DNA of 64,000 bases from Bimastos eiseni (lineage: Eukaryota; Annelida; Clitellata; Crassiclitellata; Lumbricidae). The DNA lies in contig OY365806.1 of NCBI GenBank assembly GCA_959347315.1, positions 54,234,116 to 54,298,115 on the forward strand, given 5' to 3'. Position 1 is the first letter of the stretch. Every line of letters starts with the position of its first letter. The position numbers and the translations under genes were made by a program. The notes beneath the pieces are model-generated. The model was not told the DNA's origin. It saw only the letters and a list, made by a program, of their open reading frames with translations, and searched no databases. Positions 36,801 to 41,877 of this stretch are shown here, in pieces.

Positions 36801-37703
36801 CCATCAGTTGATGGGCTGCACTTTAAATCACTGATGCTATGTTTTGTGTTGTTTCTCTCATAATATTCTTTTGCTGTCCAATTCTTGCCTGTTGTGTTCT
36901 CAAGTTCCTTCTTTTGTATTTGAAAATTTGTAAAGCATCCATTACAGTATAAGCTGTTTAGATGGCGGCTTTTTAAAGTGTAGTTTACCTGGGCCTAGTA
37001 TAGTCCCAGGTATCCAAATTTAGCCTCTGGTTTCAATCATAAGTGGTAGATGATATTATGTTTGAACATCGATTGCACCACCGTGTGCAATGTGCATTAA
37101 GCTAAACACGAGTTTAGTGTCAATTTATTTGATAGCCTTACAGGCCAGCTTTGCTAGGGACTGATTTTTGAACTCAGCAGGTGTGCCCCAATTGTTTCTT
37201 TCTTAACTAATGCGGTTGAGAACCACTGACATACACGGTCCCTAAAATATTTGTGCTTCCAATTGCTAAGAAATGCCTATTTGCTAAAGAAAAGACTTCA
37301 GTGCCTTGTTTGGATGCATTTCTTGCATGAGTCAAGTAAAGACGTGTAGCGATAAAGAGCGCAACAAATGGATTTGCCTGATAGCATATGGGACTATGTC
37401 GACATAAGCTATTCACAGGTGCTTTTAGCGTGGCAGCAATTAAGCAGTGTGCCATATTAATACTGACTGAGTTAGAGACCAGGCACAGAATAGACTTCTT
37501 TCTCCAGCAACTGGAATCTATTTCATGCATTCATTATTGAAGATATGGAAGGTTTGTGTCTGTCTGTGACTTAATTATTGTTTTGTGCAGCTGTGGTGTG
37601 TGAAGATATGCATGATGAAATCTACCAGGAAGTGAAGCATATCATCGAGGAACACTCATCACAGACCACCATCTGGGTTTCAGACACTGTCAGAAATGAA
37701 TAA
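1565..37703 (+). CDS. DLG1: Discs-large MAGUK scaffold protein (DLG1-type), whole gene
   Basis: Coding exons: 1565-1580 (tentative), 1861-1992, 3651-3778, 7824-7919, 8472-8567, 10095-10145, 12261-12385, 12542-12644, 13913-13982, 19011-19147, 21063-21210, 21900-22002, 23137-23293, 25192-25294, 26801-26903, 27477-27650, 28666-28705, 29470-29551, 30058-30273, 30716-30763, 34134-34235, 34730-34902, 35119-35228, 36534-36625, 37591-37703. All introns are GT-AG, phases agree throughout, and the sum is 2718 nt (905 residues plus stop), close to vertebrate DLG1. Domains: L27 (about 6-75), PDZ1 (168-255), PDZ2 (262-352), PDZ3 (400-485), SH3 (522-585), HOOK (585-712), guanylate-kinase-like (712-900). 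Each PDZ carries GLGF. The family is a membrane-associated scaffold at septate or adherens junctions and synapses: PDZ domains bind C-terminal peptides, and the kinase-like domain binds phospho-peptides rather than catalysing. The presence of L27 marks the beta-type isoform. The start exon is the only uncertain part. Confidence 0.97.
1861..1992 (+). CDS. DLG1: DLG exon: L27 domain, first half
   Basis: Encodes [17 protein letters not shown], then [15 protein letters not shown] and LFQALL, matching the DLG1/SAP97 L27 helix pair that recruits CASK and MPP partners. The acceptor AG is at 1859-1860 and the donor GT at 1993. It leaves phase 1 (codon G|AT). Part of this exon is copied at 2675-2718. 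Confidence 0.95.
2253..2840 (+). mobile_element. Solo-LTR-like element with TATA box and poly(A) signal
   Basis: It begins TGTGGC, ends GTTACA, and is flanked by CTAG on both sides, a possible 4-bp target duplication. Inside are a TATA motif (gtatatatagg, about 2340) and AATAAA (2533-2538), in promoter-then-polyadenylation order. No internal retroviral genes are present. It lies in the first L27 intron of DLG, in sense, so its signals could affect DLG transcripts. The boundaries are my best reading only. Confidence 0.5.
2675..2718 (+). repeat. 44-bp exact duplicate of DLG L27 exon sequence
   Basis: The bases from gtaatgcacatc to ctgcttgg are identical to the end of the L27 exon and its donor G (about 1950-1993). 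Similarity extends a few bases upstream with small gaps (cattg). It lies inside the LTR-like element 0.7 kb downstream and is not in a usable exon context. Confidence 0.9.
2841..3650. other. DLG intron remainder with reverse SINE tail
   Basis: Bases 3127-3180 match, in reverse, the 3' part of the tRNA-derived SINE seen at 8719 (ttattaccgaaatt, then accgcccttcttcca). A short ATA microsatellite lies near 3198. Nothing else is recognised. Confidence 0.6.
3651..3778 (+). CDS. DLG1: DLG exon: L27 domain, second half, and linker
   Basis: Joins as [13 protein letters not shown], the standard DLG continuation of L27, then [17 protein letters not shown] and NQSS. The acceptor follows a T-rich tract; the donor is gtacgt. 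Enters phase 1 and leaves phase 0. Confidence 0.95.
3779..4769. other. DLG intron, no recognised element
   Basis: AT-rich sequence with several short ORFs. None shows domain similarity, conserved phase or good splice sites that would fit DLG. Confidence 0.5.
4770..6373. mobile_element. hAT-like element with ~0.2-kb inverted ends (tagagctgtaccgat family)
   Basis: It opens TAGAGCTGTACCGATATCAC and closes with the near-complement ending ggtacagctcta. About 220 bp of each end are inverted copies, dense in atcgg/ccgat subterminal motifs. The core holds no intact transposase but contains a nested inverted repeat (about 5931-6113, arms around ccaaggaatggccggcc) and a TG-rich microsatellite (about 5578-5612). 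The same family recurs at 53084-53983 and as a remnant near 25710-25985. I find no convincing target duplication here. Confidence 0.75.
6461..6490. repeat. (TA)n microsatellite
   Basis: Uninterrupted alternating TA of about 28 bases. Confidence 0.95.
6600..6830 (-). mobile_element. L2/CR1-type LINE 3' fragment, reverse
   Basis: The - strand reads [16 protein letters not shown] and [14 protein letters not shown], a decayed version of the conserved reverse-transcriptase tail also seen at 16440 and 23800 (HISTFMTDQ, then HW). Stops and frameshifts mark it as dead. Confidence 0.55.
7427..7515. repeat. Near-perfect hairpin, ~38-bp arms, 7-nt loop
   Basis: The left arm runs from tggagatgcc to aagttggcac and the right arm from gtgccaactt to ggcatcccca, around the loop tatatca. 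About 34 of 38 pairs match, including 24 consecutive ones. It lies in a DLG intron on the sense strand, about 310 bp before the 7824 exon. It could be a tiny MITE or a microRNA-like precursor. Confidence 0.9.
7824..7919 (+). CDS. DLG1: DLG exon: proline-rich linker
   Basis: 32 codons, phase 0 to 0: [20 protein letters not shown] and more. Joins the L27 and PDZ1 regions and is symmetric, so it could be skipped without a frameshift. Donor gtcagt. Confidence 0.85.
8472..8567 (+). CDS. DLG1: DLG exon: linker before PDZ1
   Basis: 32 codons, phase 0 to 0: [18 protein letters not shown], ending WPTDK. There is no known domain. Acceptor tttttag, donor gtgaca (weak). The call rests on phase, position and composition. 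Confidence 0.75.
8590..8628. repeat. Trinucleotide (GTC/GCC/ATC)n microsatellite
   Basis: A run of gtc, gcc and atc triplets immediately after the 8472-8567 exon, intronic. Confidence 0.9.
8719..8948 (+). mobile_element. tRNA-derived SINE, copy 1
   Basis: The head resembles a tRNA with an A-box-like stretch (tggccaatcgattagagcgg) and a B-box-like stretch (gggttcaaccc). The body contains gaccttgagcaagtcctt and aattgctctgcagt, and the tail is (aata)n. Two further full copies are at 21568 and 39196, all in + orientation, with a reverse tail at 3127. Confidence 0.9.
8995..9610 (+). mobile_element. L2/CR1-type LINE 3' fragment
   Basis: Reads [20 protein letters not shown] then FKVL, the standard end of L2-type reverse transcriptases. 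Further on NAAPHLW appears in another frame. The end is ggcgctttagaaattt, a typical L2 terminus. Multiple frameshifts. Confidence 0.75.
9611..10094. other. DLG intron, nothing recognised
   Basis: AT-rich intron sequence with no repeat structure or coding signal that I can support. Confidence 0.5.
10095..10145 (+). CDS. DLG1: DLG exon: lead-in to PDZ1
   Basis: 17 codons: [17 protein letters not shown]. The YEEITLER strand is the invariant first strand of DLG PDZ1. Phase 0 to 0, donor gtaaga. Confidence 0.95.
10146..11261. other. DLG intron, unassigned
   Basis: Bases 10660-10960 are C-rich compared with their surroundings and look imported, but I cannot assign them. The rest is ordinary AT-rich intron. 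Confidence 0.4.
11262..11407. repeat. Short repeat cluster, motif atgagctgcactcttccat
   Basis: Three direct, diverged copies (about 11308, 11347 and 11385) and one inverted copy (about 11263, tggaagagtgcaat). Confidence 0.75.
11617..12095. mobile_element. hAT-type MITE (taggg...accgaata family)
   Basis: Ends TAGGGCTTTACCGAATA and TATTCGGTACATCCCTA are inverted, with many internal accgaata/tattcgg motifs. The flanks gttttcga and gtctttga agree at 6 of 8 positions, consistent with an old 8-bp hAT duplication. Confidence 0.8.
12261..12385 (+). CDS. DLG1: DLG exon: PDZ1 core
   Basis: Encodes [14 protein letters not shown] then [13 protein letters not shown] and ADGRL. GLGF is the carboxylate-binding loop. 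Enters phase 0, leaves phase 2 (AG|A). Confidence 0.97.
12542..12644 (+). CDS. DLG1: DLG exon: PDZ1 second half
   Basis: Encodes [20 protein letters not shown] then [14 protein letters not shown]. The His of NHAQ sits at the start of helix B and contacts the ligand -2 residue in class I PDZ domains. Phase 2 to 0. Confidence 0.97.
12645..13912. other. DLG intron with LINE-like debris and a tandem repeat
   Basis: Purine-rich sequence (12760-13400) that I cannot assign, then the 22-bp tandem repeat listed separately, then sequence near 13730-13830 resembling reverse LINE debris. Confidence 0.35.
13440..13527 (+). repeat. 22-bp tandem repeat, 4 copies
   Basis: Four identical units of ggaagaagggctaagttaag plus ct. 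Identity implies a recent expansion. Confidence 0.95.
13913..13982 (+). CDS. DLG1: DLG exon: PDZ1-PDZ2 junction
   Basis: Encodes VVKRLRAP (end of PDZ1) then [15 protein letters not shown] (first strand of PDZ2). Phase 0 to 1, donor gtaagt. Confidence 0.97.
13983..15219. other. Start of the 5-kb DLG intron, unassigned
   Basis: A 147-codon ORF at 14376-14819 and an 83-codon ORF at 14836-15087 have no recognisable domain and composition typical of decayed repeats. A sequence near 15026 (caggcccgtcaagagcaaag) resembles a hAT end but has no partner that I can find. Confidence 0.4.
15220..16070 (+). pseudogene. hAT transposase remnant (C-terminal dimerisation domain)
   Basis: The clearest part, 15775-16062, reads [20 protein letters not shown] then YLQATM and [11 protein letters not shown], the hAT C-terminal signature (S-A-x-R-S-F-S-x-L-K-R-x-K-N-Y-L). 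Upstream parts are scattered over frames with stops, so the enzyme is dead. Confidence 0.85.
16270..16745 (-). mobile_element. L2/CR1-type LINE 3' fragment, reverse
   Basis: In three - strand frames: [24 protein letters not shown], and [18 protein letters not shown]. These correspond in order to the end of an L2 reverse transcriptase, broken by frameshifts. Confidence 0.75.
16812..16880. repeat. AT-rich (TA)n microsatellite
   Basis: Interrupted tatata runs. Confidence 0.9.
17277..18800 (+). mobile_element. GC-rich LINE with endonuclease remnant, reverse transcriptase deleted
   Basis: A frameshifted APE-type endonuclease: [11 protein letters not shown] (about 17498), then [22 protein letters not shown] and SDHCLV (17838-18045). 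These match the LCLTETW, GDxN and SDH motifs of L2/CR1 LINEs. The linker [12 protein letters not shown] follows, and the sequence then jumps straight to a C-terminal-like [18 protein letters not shown] (about 18605-18665) with no reverse-transcriptase core. It ends tggcgctttagaaatc plus (aat)n, an L2-type end. It is sense within the DLG intron and clearly more GC-rich than its surroundings. Confidence 0.8.
18788..18890. repeat. (AAT)n/(TA)n microsatellite
   Basis: A long TA run broken by ctcta, at the 3' tail of the LINE and ending about 120 bp before the next DLG exon. Confidence 0.9.
19011..19147 (+). CDS. DLG1: DLG exon: PDZ2 core
   Basis: Encodes [16 protein letters not shown], then [19 protein letters not shown] and GDRLLA, very close to DLG PDZ2. 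Phase 1 to 0, donor gtaagt. Confidence 0.97.
19236..19343. repeat. GC-rich inverted/direct repeat cluster (ggacggcgtcc)
   Basis: An 18-bp perfect inverted pair, catggacggcgtccaggc at 19257-19274 and its complement at 19324-19341, with further copies of tgcctggac and ctggacggcgtcc between and before them. Strikingly GC-rich in an AT-rich intron; probably part of a mobile element. Confidence 0.85.
19344..20540. other. DLG intron, unassigned
   Basis: AT-rich; an 83-codon ORF at 19727-19978 has no recognisable domain. Nothing else is supported. Confidence 0.4.
20548..20782. repeat. Inverted repeat carrying the aagttggattgatga satellite motif
   Basis: The left arm (aaatagaagttggattgatg) and right arm (catcagtccaacttctattt) are inverted, with further inverted motif copies between. 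The motif resembles the ~35-bp satellite at 60720-63870. Confidence 0.7.
21063..21210 (+). CDS. DLG1: DLG exon: PDZ2 second half and linker
   Basis: Encodes [19 protein letters not shown] then [11 protein letters not shown], followed by a Ser/Tyr-rich linker ([15 protein letters not shown]). The THESA His is the class I ligand contact. Phase 0 to 1, donor gtaaga. Confidence 0.97.
21568..21815 (+). mobile_element. tRNA-derived SINE, copy 2
   Basis: Same head (gatggctgattggttagagc, then gggttcgaccc), body and (aataaa)n tail as the 8719 copy. It ends about 85 bp before the next DLG exon. Confidence 0.92.
21900..22002 (+). CDS. DLG1: DLG exon: linker between PDZ2 and PDZ3
   Basis: Completes Y, then [20 protein letters not shown] and [14 protein letters not shown]. 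It is Ser/Thr/Asn-rich and low in complexity, as in other DLG linkers. Phase 1 to 2, donor gtatgt. Confidence 0.88.
22089..22553. mobile_element. hAT-type MITE with exact 8-bp target duplication
   Basis: Ends CAGTGGTTCTCAAC and GTTGAGAACCGCTG are inverted. It is flanked on both sides by gcttagac (22081-22088 and 22554-22561), an exact 8-bp duplication. The TIR resembles the widespread cagtggttctcaac hAT family. No coding capacity. Confidence 0.95.
22554..23136. other. DLG intron remainder
   Basis: AT-rich, with a short (attc)n microsatellite at about 22901-22925. No other feature. Confidence 0.6.
23137..23293 (+). CDS. DLG1: DLG exon: PDZ3 core
   Basis: Encodes [20 protein letters not shown], then [20 protein letters not shown] and GDQLIS. 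The [13 protein letters not shown] stretch is diagnostic of DLG/PSD-95 PDZ3. Phase 2 to 0. Confidence 0.98.
23700..24060 (-). mobile_element. L2/CR1-type LINE 3' fragment, reverse
   Basis: The - strand reads [20 protein letters not shown] then [20 protein letters not shown], the end of an L2 reverse transcriptase with decay. Confidence 0.75.
24170..24475 (+). mobile_element. L2-type LINE 3' end
   Basis: Reads [19 protein letters not shown], then [19 protein letters not shown] and LLKTHLF, the terminal reverse-transcriptase domain of L2 LINEs. It is followed by gggcgctatataaatg and a (catacata) tail. Confidence 0.85.
24476..25191. other. DLG intron, nothing recognised
   Basis: AT-rich intron sequence without supported features. 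Confidence 0.5.
25192..25294 (+). CDS. DLG1: DLG exon: PDZ3 second half
   Basis: Encodes [20 protein letters not shown] then [22 protein letters not shown] is the PDZ3 helix B, with the ligand-contact His. Phase 0 to 1. Confidence 0.98.
25710..25985. mobile_element. Remnant of the tagagctgtaccgat hAT-like family
   Basis: Runs of ccgatcatcggtattgg and taatcgg, then attttataatattattttc, resemble the element at 53084-53983. No intact ends. Confidence 0.55.
26408..26767. mobile_element. hAT-type MITE next to a DLG splice acceptor
   Basis: Inverted ends CAATGTTCCCTCCAA and TTAGAGGGAACATTG. The flanks gttgtgat (26400-26407) and attgtgat (26768-26775) match at 7 of 8. The right end is 33 bp from the exon at 26801, so only the pyrimidine tract lies between. 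Confidence 0.9.
26801..26903 (+). CDS. DLG1: DLG exon: PDZ3-SH3 linker
   Basis: Encodes [17 protein letters not shown], which is nearly invariant in DLG proteins, then [16 protein letters not shown] leading into SH3. Phase 1 to 2. Confidence 0.98.
26904..27476. other. DLG intron, nothing recognised
   Basis: AT-rich, without supported repeats or elements. Confidence 0.5.
27477..27650 (+). CDS. DLG1: DLG exon: SH3 domain
   Basis: Encodes [15 protein letters not shown], then [20 protein letters not shown] and [16 protein letters not shown], the DWW motif and GYIPS are the SH3 landmarks. In MAGUKs this SH3 packs against the GK domain rather than binding prolines conventionally. Phase 2 to 2. 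Confidence 0.98.
27997..28488. repeat. 24-bp minisatellite, 20 units plus a partial, E-box at the variable position
   Basis: The unit is CANNTG followed by aacatccatgccatctgt. Twenty full 24-bp units run from 27997 to 28476, then a degenerate one. The leading hexamer varies (CAGATG, CAGCTG, CACTTG, CACCTG) but keeps CANNTG in 18 of 20 units; the exceptions (28285, 28405) are CTGCTG. Each unit also contains CATCTG. The unit has no stop codon and is a multiple of three, so long ORFs exist on both strands; I regard these as by-products. It lies between the SH3 exon and the next exon. Confidence 0.97.
28666..28705 (+). CDS. DLG1: DLG exon: start of HOOK region
   Basis: Encodes [13 protein letters not shown] after a split Arg. 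ERARLK is the conserved basic start of the DLG HOOK. Phase 2 to 0, donor gtgagt. Confidence 0.95.
28706..29469. other. DLG intron with hAT end-like fragment
   Basis: At about 28760 cagtggtcctcaaagtttgg resembles a hAT terminal repeat, without a partner. The rest is unassigned. Confidence 0.45.
29470..29551 (+). CDS. DLG1: DLG exon: lysine-rich HOOK segment
   Basis: Encodes [20 protein letters not shown] then EQLSSED. It is strongly basic, as in other DLG HOOKs that bind calmodulin, 4.1 proteins or lipids. The acceptor (gtgaaag) is weak but the only one keeping the frame. Phase 0 to 1. Confidence 0.85.
29634..29665. repeat. (TG)n microsatellite
   Basis: A tgtgtgtg run, intronic. Confidence 0.9.
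30058..30273 (+). CDS. DLG1: DLG HOOK exon, possibly alternative, 72 codons
   Basis: Enters phase 1 after ttgttag and leaves phase 1 at TATG|gtgaga, so it is symmetric. Encodes [18 protein letters not shown] then [38 protein letters not shown] and LSPFLSLY. The first part is charged and possibly helical, the rest Ser/Gln-rich. I know no matching segment in vertebrate DLG, though the HOOK is its most variable and most spliced part. Skipping it joins 29551 directly to 30716 in frame. A longer reading to 30344 would end in a stop. Confidence 0.7.
30716..30763 (+). CDS. DLG1: DLG exon: pre-GK segment
   Basis: Encodes [16 protein letters not shown], equivalent to the ILSYEPV stretch that forms the last SH3 strand in MAGUKs. 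Phase 1 to 1, donor gtgagt. Confidence 0.95.
31324..31562. mobile_element. hAT-type MITE (cagaggtgtaacaag family)
   Basis: Inverted ends CAGAGGTGTAACAAG and CTTGTTACATCTCTG enclose G/C-run-rich sequence. The flanks gtgggggt and gtaggggt agree at 7 of 8. Confidence 0.88.
31627..32026 (-). mobile_element. MITE of the agggatgaacNgagt family, reverse
   Basis: Similar, in reverse, to 54349-54706 and 48005-48270: ctcggcaagaaattcaaact near the right end, then tttatccct. Many actcgg motifs. Confidence 0.75.
32624..32878 (+). repeat. ~245-bp dispersed repeat, copy 1
   Basis: Runs from gtagtttacctgggcct to tttcttaactaacgc and is repeated in the same orientation at 36975-37212. It lies inside a larger 32520-33540 stretch whose two ends share gcgttacgta/gcgttatgta motifs and may be one element. 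Confidence 0.85.
33550..34133. other. DLG intron remainder
   Basis: AT-rich; nothing supported. Confidence 0.5.
34134..34235 (+). CDS. DLG1: DLG exon: GK-like domain start
   Basis: Encodes [19 protein letters not shown] then [23 protein letters not shown] is the MAGUK version of the kinase P-loop; the ATP-binding Gly/Lys pattern of real guanylate kinases is absent, as in the family. Phase 1 to 1. Confidence 0.98.
34236..34729. other. DLG intron, nothing recognised
   Basis: T-rich intron; a 62-codon hydrophobic ORF at 34298-34486 has no splice or family support. Confidence 0.5.
34730..34902 (+). CDS. DLG1: DLG exon: GK-like domain, GMP-binding-like region
   Basis: Encodes [20 protein letters not shown] then [25 protein letters not shown], the YHFV strand and FIEAGQY...LYGTS are the conserved phospho-peptide pocket of MAGUK GK domains. 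Phase 1 to 0. Confidence 0.98.
35119..35228 (+). CDS. DLG1: DLG exon: GK-like domain centre
   Basis: Encodes [17 protein letters not shown] then [15 protein letters not shown]. Matches GKHCILDVSG and IFIKPKS of DLG. Phase 0 to 2, donor gtgagt. Confidence 0.98.
35708..35784. repeat. Hairpin, ~34-bp arms, ~9-nt loop
   Basis: The left arm starts atgcatcaaccagaatg and the right arm ends cattctagttgatgcat; only a few mismatches, around the loop tggaatttg. It lies on the sense strand of a DLG intron, about 480 bp after the 35119-35228 exon. A palindromic MITE or a microRNA-like precursor. Confidence 0.88.
35785..36533. other. DLG intron, unassigned
   Basis: A 93-codon ORF at 36134-36415 is Cys-rich but has no recognised domain and would not splice in phase. 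Otherwise AT-rich. Confidence 0.4.
36534..36625 (+). CDS. DLG1: DLG exon: GK-like domain, helical part
   Basis: Encodes [20 protein letters not shown] then [18 protein letters not shown]...LEKEF corresponds to the conserved ARKTFERAxKLEQEF. Phase 2 to 1. Confidence 0.97.
36975..37212 (+). repeat. ~245-bp dispersed repeat, copy 2
   Basis: Same as 32624-32878 (gtagtttacctgggcct to tttcttaactaatgc), with small indels. It is followed directly by cggttgagaaccactg, a hAT-end-like motif. Confidence 0.85.
37591..37703 (+). CDS. DLG1: DLG last exon and stop
   Basis: Encodes [20 protein letters not shown] then [10 protein letters not shown], ending SDTVRNE and TAA (37701-37703). [15 protein letters not shown] and the I-W-V ending are typical of DLG C-termini. 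Confidence 0.98.
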
Positions 37704-38115
37704 CAATGGTTGTTCATCAGCTAGCAATGACGCTAATTCGGTCTTCCACTGGTCATCAATTGCCAGTTGCTGACAACTACCATCCATCCTCATTTGCTTT
37801 TTTATAATATTAATCTTTGACAGGCTTCTTTCCTTGACCATCTGACCATCTCTATCTCTTGTTCAGCCTTCATCTTAATTTTTGTTGATCCTCATAACTT
37901 ATGCTTAATGCCTACAGCCCAGCAATTGCCTCATTACATTTGCATGGGACTAGCTCTTGATGCTGACTAAGGTCAATTTGAGAATACAGATGTCAAAGTA
38001 AGCAGCAATTGGTCTGTGACATGTTGGATTCTGTGTTTTCCATGTAGACATTCCAAATCTACCTATACAGTTGTATTGTACATTCCAGCAGTAAAATAAA
38101 TATACTTTGTTATAG
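37704..38115 (+). terminator. DLG1: DLG 3' UTR with poly(A) signal
   Basis: AATAAA at 38095-38100, about 390 bp after the stop, followed by T-rich sequence. A plausible cleavage region is near 38115; the exact site is not visible. Confidence 0.7.
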
Positions 38116-39195
38116 TTCACATCAGTTTAGTTTTGTCTATTGTAATGAAATTCACTCAATCTGCAATATATTATAATTGACATCATAGCATTCTTTCACA
38201 CTTGTGGCTTTGGCAAGAAGATTCAGGTGTGTCTTACATAAGAGGCATGTAAACTGATGAAACCGATTTAAGCAGTTGTGATGGTTTAAGTAGTGCTTGC
38301 ATGTTTTGTCACGATGTGTAAAATTTTTTGCTTGTCTTGTTAAAATGATTCTGCAAAAGAAAAGAAGAAAACAAACTGTTTACAAAACTGGAATGACAGT
38401 AGCAACATTAATTAGATTTTTTGATAGATGACTACTATACTTTGCATATTATGTTCATGAATAACATTTAAAATTTCTTGCCATCTGGCATTCGTTTTGA
38501 TGCCTTGTAGGCCTACAGTTGTAGGTACCTTGCTACCACAAGAAATAGTTCAACAGCAATTGTTGGAAAGTGATGTAGCTGCTTAAAAATGCCTCACAAC
38601 TAACATCATCTGACTGTTTAGACTTTAGAACTTCCACATCTGTAGATAACAAGTTAAAGTAAAAACATGGGTTTTTTGGGACTTTATCTGTCTGTTATCT
38701 GGTAGAGATTTTTGATTACATATCATTGATGATGTAAACTTGCCAGAGTGGAGATCATCAAGGATGACTTGTTCGAGTGGTTAAATAATATTTCATTTTT
38801 TGCATTTTACCCTCAATTTTTGAGTTTTGTCCGTAAAAATTTGATACATTGCATTGTCATGCAAGCCTGAAATGTGTGCAAAATTTCAGCTCTGTAGGTC
38901 GACGGGAACATACCTGAAAAAGAGTTGAAAGATGTTGTACCAGCCGTGACAAACTTTACTCAACCCATACCAACCATGACAAACTTTACGCAACCCAAGT
39001 TAAATAAAACAGGGTAAAACTGAACATTATTCTTCATTTATAATTAAACTAAAAACAAATACTGACCAAAAGAAGTTCAAGTAATAGTTTAGCTGTTGCT
39101 GATGAGAATTTATGGACATAAATGCAATTCATTGTAAACTGAAGCTTGTGATCTGAAGCAGAAGTGAGGATATATTCGTTCATTGAAAGACATAC
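38116..39195. other. Intergenic, nothing recognised except a short duplication
   Basis: At 38938-38998 a ~29-bp unit (accagccgtgacaaacttta and ctcaaccc) is tandemly duplicated. Otherwise AT-rich. Confidence 0.6.
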
Positions 39196-39422
39196 ATGTG
39201 GCACAGTGGCCGATTGGTTAAAATGGTCGGCCCATAACGCTAGGTGTGTGTGCTGAATGAGTGGGTTTGACCCTCATCCAAGGCGTCACTGTTTCAACGC
39301 GAGCAAAGCCCTTTGCGCACAATTGCTCTGCAGTACAACTGCAATTGTGCTGTTGAGGCATGTGCACTTCTGAGCAAAAAATGTTGGAAGAAGGGCGATA
39401 TCAAATTTGAGAATAAATAAAT
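39196..39422 (+). mobile_element. tRNA-derived SINE, copy 3
   Basis: Head gtggccgattggttaaaatg, B-box-like gtgggtttgaccct, the same body and an (aataaa)-type tail. Slightly more diverged than copies 1 and 2. Confidence 0.9.
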
Positions 39423-41877
39423 ACCACAACAGTTATATTGTACAAAGCAGGAGCAACAATGAAATATGACAAGATGTAAATAACTAAAAAAGGGAAGAAA
39501 TTATAAAATGTATAACTAGTGATCATAAAACACCAGTGAGTGATCAGGACATCTGCTGAGTTGCACATCAGACAAATAAAACTTTCCAATTGGCAGTATG
39601 ACTTTCACAGTGATATGCTTGGTGGACAAGTAGAACATTAAAGATCAGCCAATGCAGGTAGCTGACAAAGAAGACAGTTGAGTAGGTTGTTGCTAGAGGT
39701 TCCTAGTCCAGTGACATCCAACTTTGGAATGTGACCCTCCTCCATGATGAGTGGTGTTAAGGAATAGATTATTGTACATCAGCAGGCTGTAATCGTGATC
39801 TGGTAGCCATCATGGGCATGTGCAATAACAGCAATACGCTATTTTGGATTGAAATTGGCAAACTGTCTGCTGCTAGGTTCCTTAGGCACACCAGATGCTC
39901 CAAATCCAGATGAGCCAAAGGCGAGATCCAGCTGAATTTAACCACTGGATAAGTTACAATCAACGGGTAGACTGCTTAAATCATTCTGAAAGGTGGTAAA
40001 GCATTGAGCTCTGCATTTTCAAAGAATTTGTATGACAAGTTCAAGCAATTGTGAAACAGTCCAAATTTGCACAAGTTAGCCCAGTGCCCCATACCTCCTA
40101 TGCTTAGTGGCACCACCTGGTAAGATAAACAGATTTTACACTTTTTTTAGTTTTACACCTTGTTGTTCATTACTGTAGCACCATCAGCAGATCATAACTT
40201 GAAATCCAACTTCTTGTTATGAAAATTAATGTGTACAAATGTTGCACAGAGGTGTGAATCGACCCTCTGTCCTACTTCATGCTCACAGCTAGTGCTGGTC
40301 CAGTTAGGGGCTGTACATAAAAGATGTCTGTATGTTGATGGATATAATAAGATAAATAAAGACAATTGTAACCCAAAGTCTAGAGGAGGTTTACTCTATT
40401 AATATTTTTAGTTAGAAGAGGTCTCAATTTTACCATTATTAAAAAAAGAAACTGGTTTGGACACTTACTGCAGTGAATTTAATAGCCAAATAAAATTAGC
40501 CTCTATTTGGAACTTTACATGCAGGATGAATGGTGTGCTATATAACATCTCTTACCACACTGCCATGAGAGCAAAGCAGCAGAAACAAATTAACAGAAGC
40601 AAAACTTAATTGGGCTTACTTTAAAACAAGTAGTAGTTCCACTTTTTTATGATATAAAATTCCTGAACCATTTAAAAAATAAGGTATCACAAAGTGTAGA
40701 ACACCGCATACATTCTGTACACATATGTACATACACCTGATCCTCTTACAAAGACTAAATACTGGTAGCTAAAACATCTAAGAACTCATAGAAGTTATTG
40801 CCTCTTCTAAGAATGACAATGCACTTGAGGAAGACGAATTCCTTACCAGAGGTGTCAATCCCCCTCTGAGTGATGGTGGCAAACCCCTCTGGTCCCAAGT
40901 GCCAGAAAAGCAAGATATTCCCCCCTAAGATGCAAGAAATGTCTCCCCCCTACCTGAGATTAGAGGCATTTGCCTCTGGATGCCTCTGTTCCTTATGACT
41001 TTGCATAAGTGTCCTCAAGGTTTCTTTGAGTTTCTATAACAAGCTATGGTTTGAACAGAAACTTGAGTCAGCATATGATAGCCAAGTAAGGCCTTTCCCA
41101 TCTTAGGTTGCACAGCACAAGTATGACTGTATTCACAGGCATGCAACAGTGAGCACATGAACTGCGACTTTGGCAGACATTCGTTCGCACTGTGGAGCCA
41201 GAATACGCCAACACAATTCTGTCAACTGCAACATCCACAAATGATTTAAGCCAGCGTTTCCCAAGCTGCGTTCTGCAGAACTTTCCATTAATTAACCTTC
41301 TAGTTAAAATCATTTTGCATATAGGAGGCTTTTTCATAAAATCTGTGTAGGCCTATAACTTTATATGAAGAGAATTTATGTGTCATAGTCATCAGTTTTT
41401 TGTGTTGTTATTAATCTAATCTAGGCCTAAGCTTATATTGCCTGCATTCCAAAGCGTTTGCGAAAACGGAACAGTGCTTAGTTTTGGACCAAGGTTTAAG
41501 ATTTAAGCAGTCTGCCCATTGTTTGCAACTTATCTAATGCACGTTTTCTTTAAAAACTTGGCCGTATGCACACACACTTTGTTTCACAATATTATATGCG
41601 TATCCAAATAGCAAATAACGATTATGTAATAATGCTATAGATTCGCCACTCAGCCAAAGTCTAGCTTCAGCTTACATTTTTAAATATGTGGAGATCTGGC
41701 ACCTCAGGATGAGAAATTTAACCACTGCTAGTCTGCATTTGTTGAAGTGGACAACAGCTGTATCGCATTTTAAGCTTTCAATGAGAGGATAACTTTTATT
41801 GTATTTTAGTTCTAGGTCGTAAATGAAGGCTTTTTTAAAAAAAAGAAGTTTCTTCGTATTTATGTCTTTGTTTTAAG
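39423..41877. other. Intergenic, transposon debris
   Basis: Around 40845-40990 are cagaggtgtcaatccccctc and similar G/C-run fragments reminiscent of the 31324 MITE. At 41253 cagcgtttcccaagctgc resembles a hAT end. Nothing intact. Confidence 0.45.
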
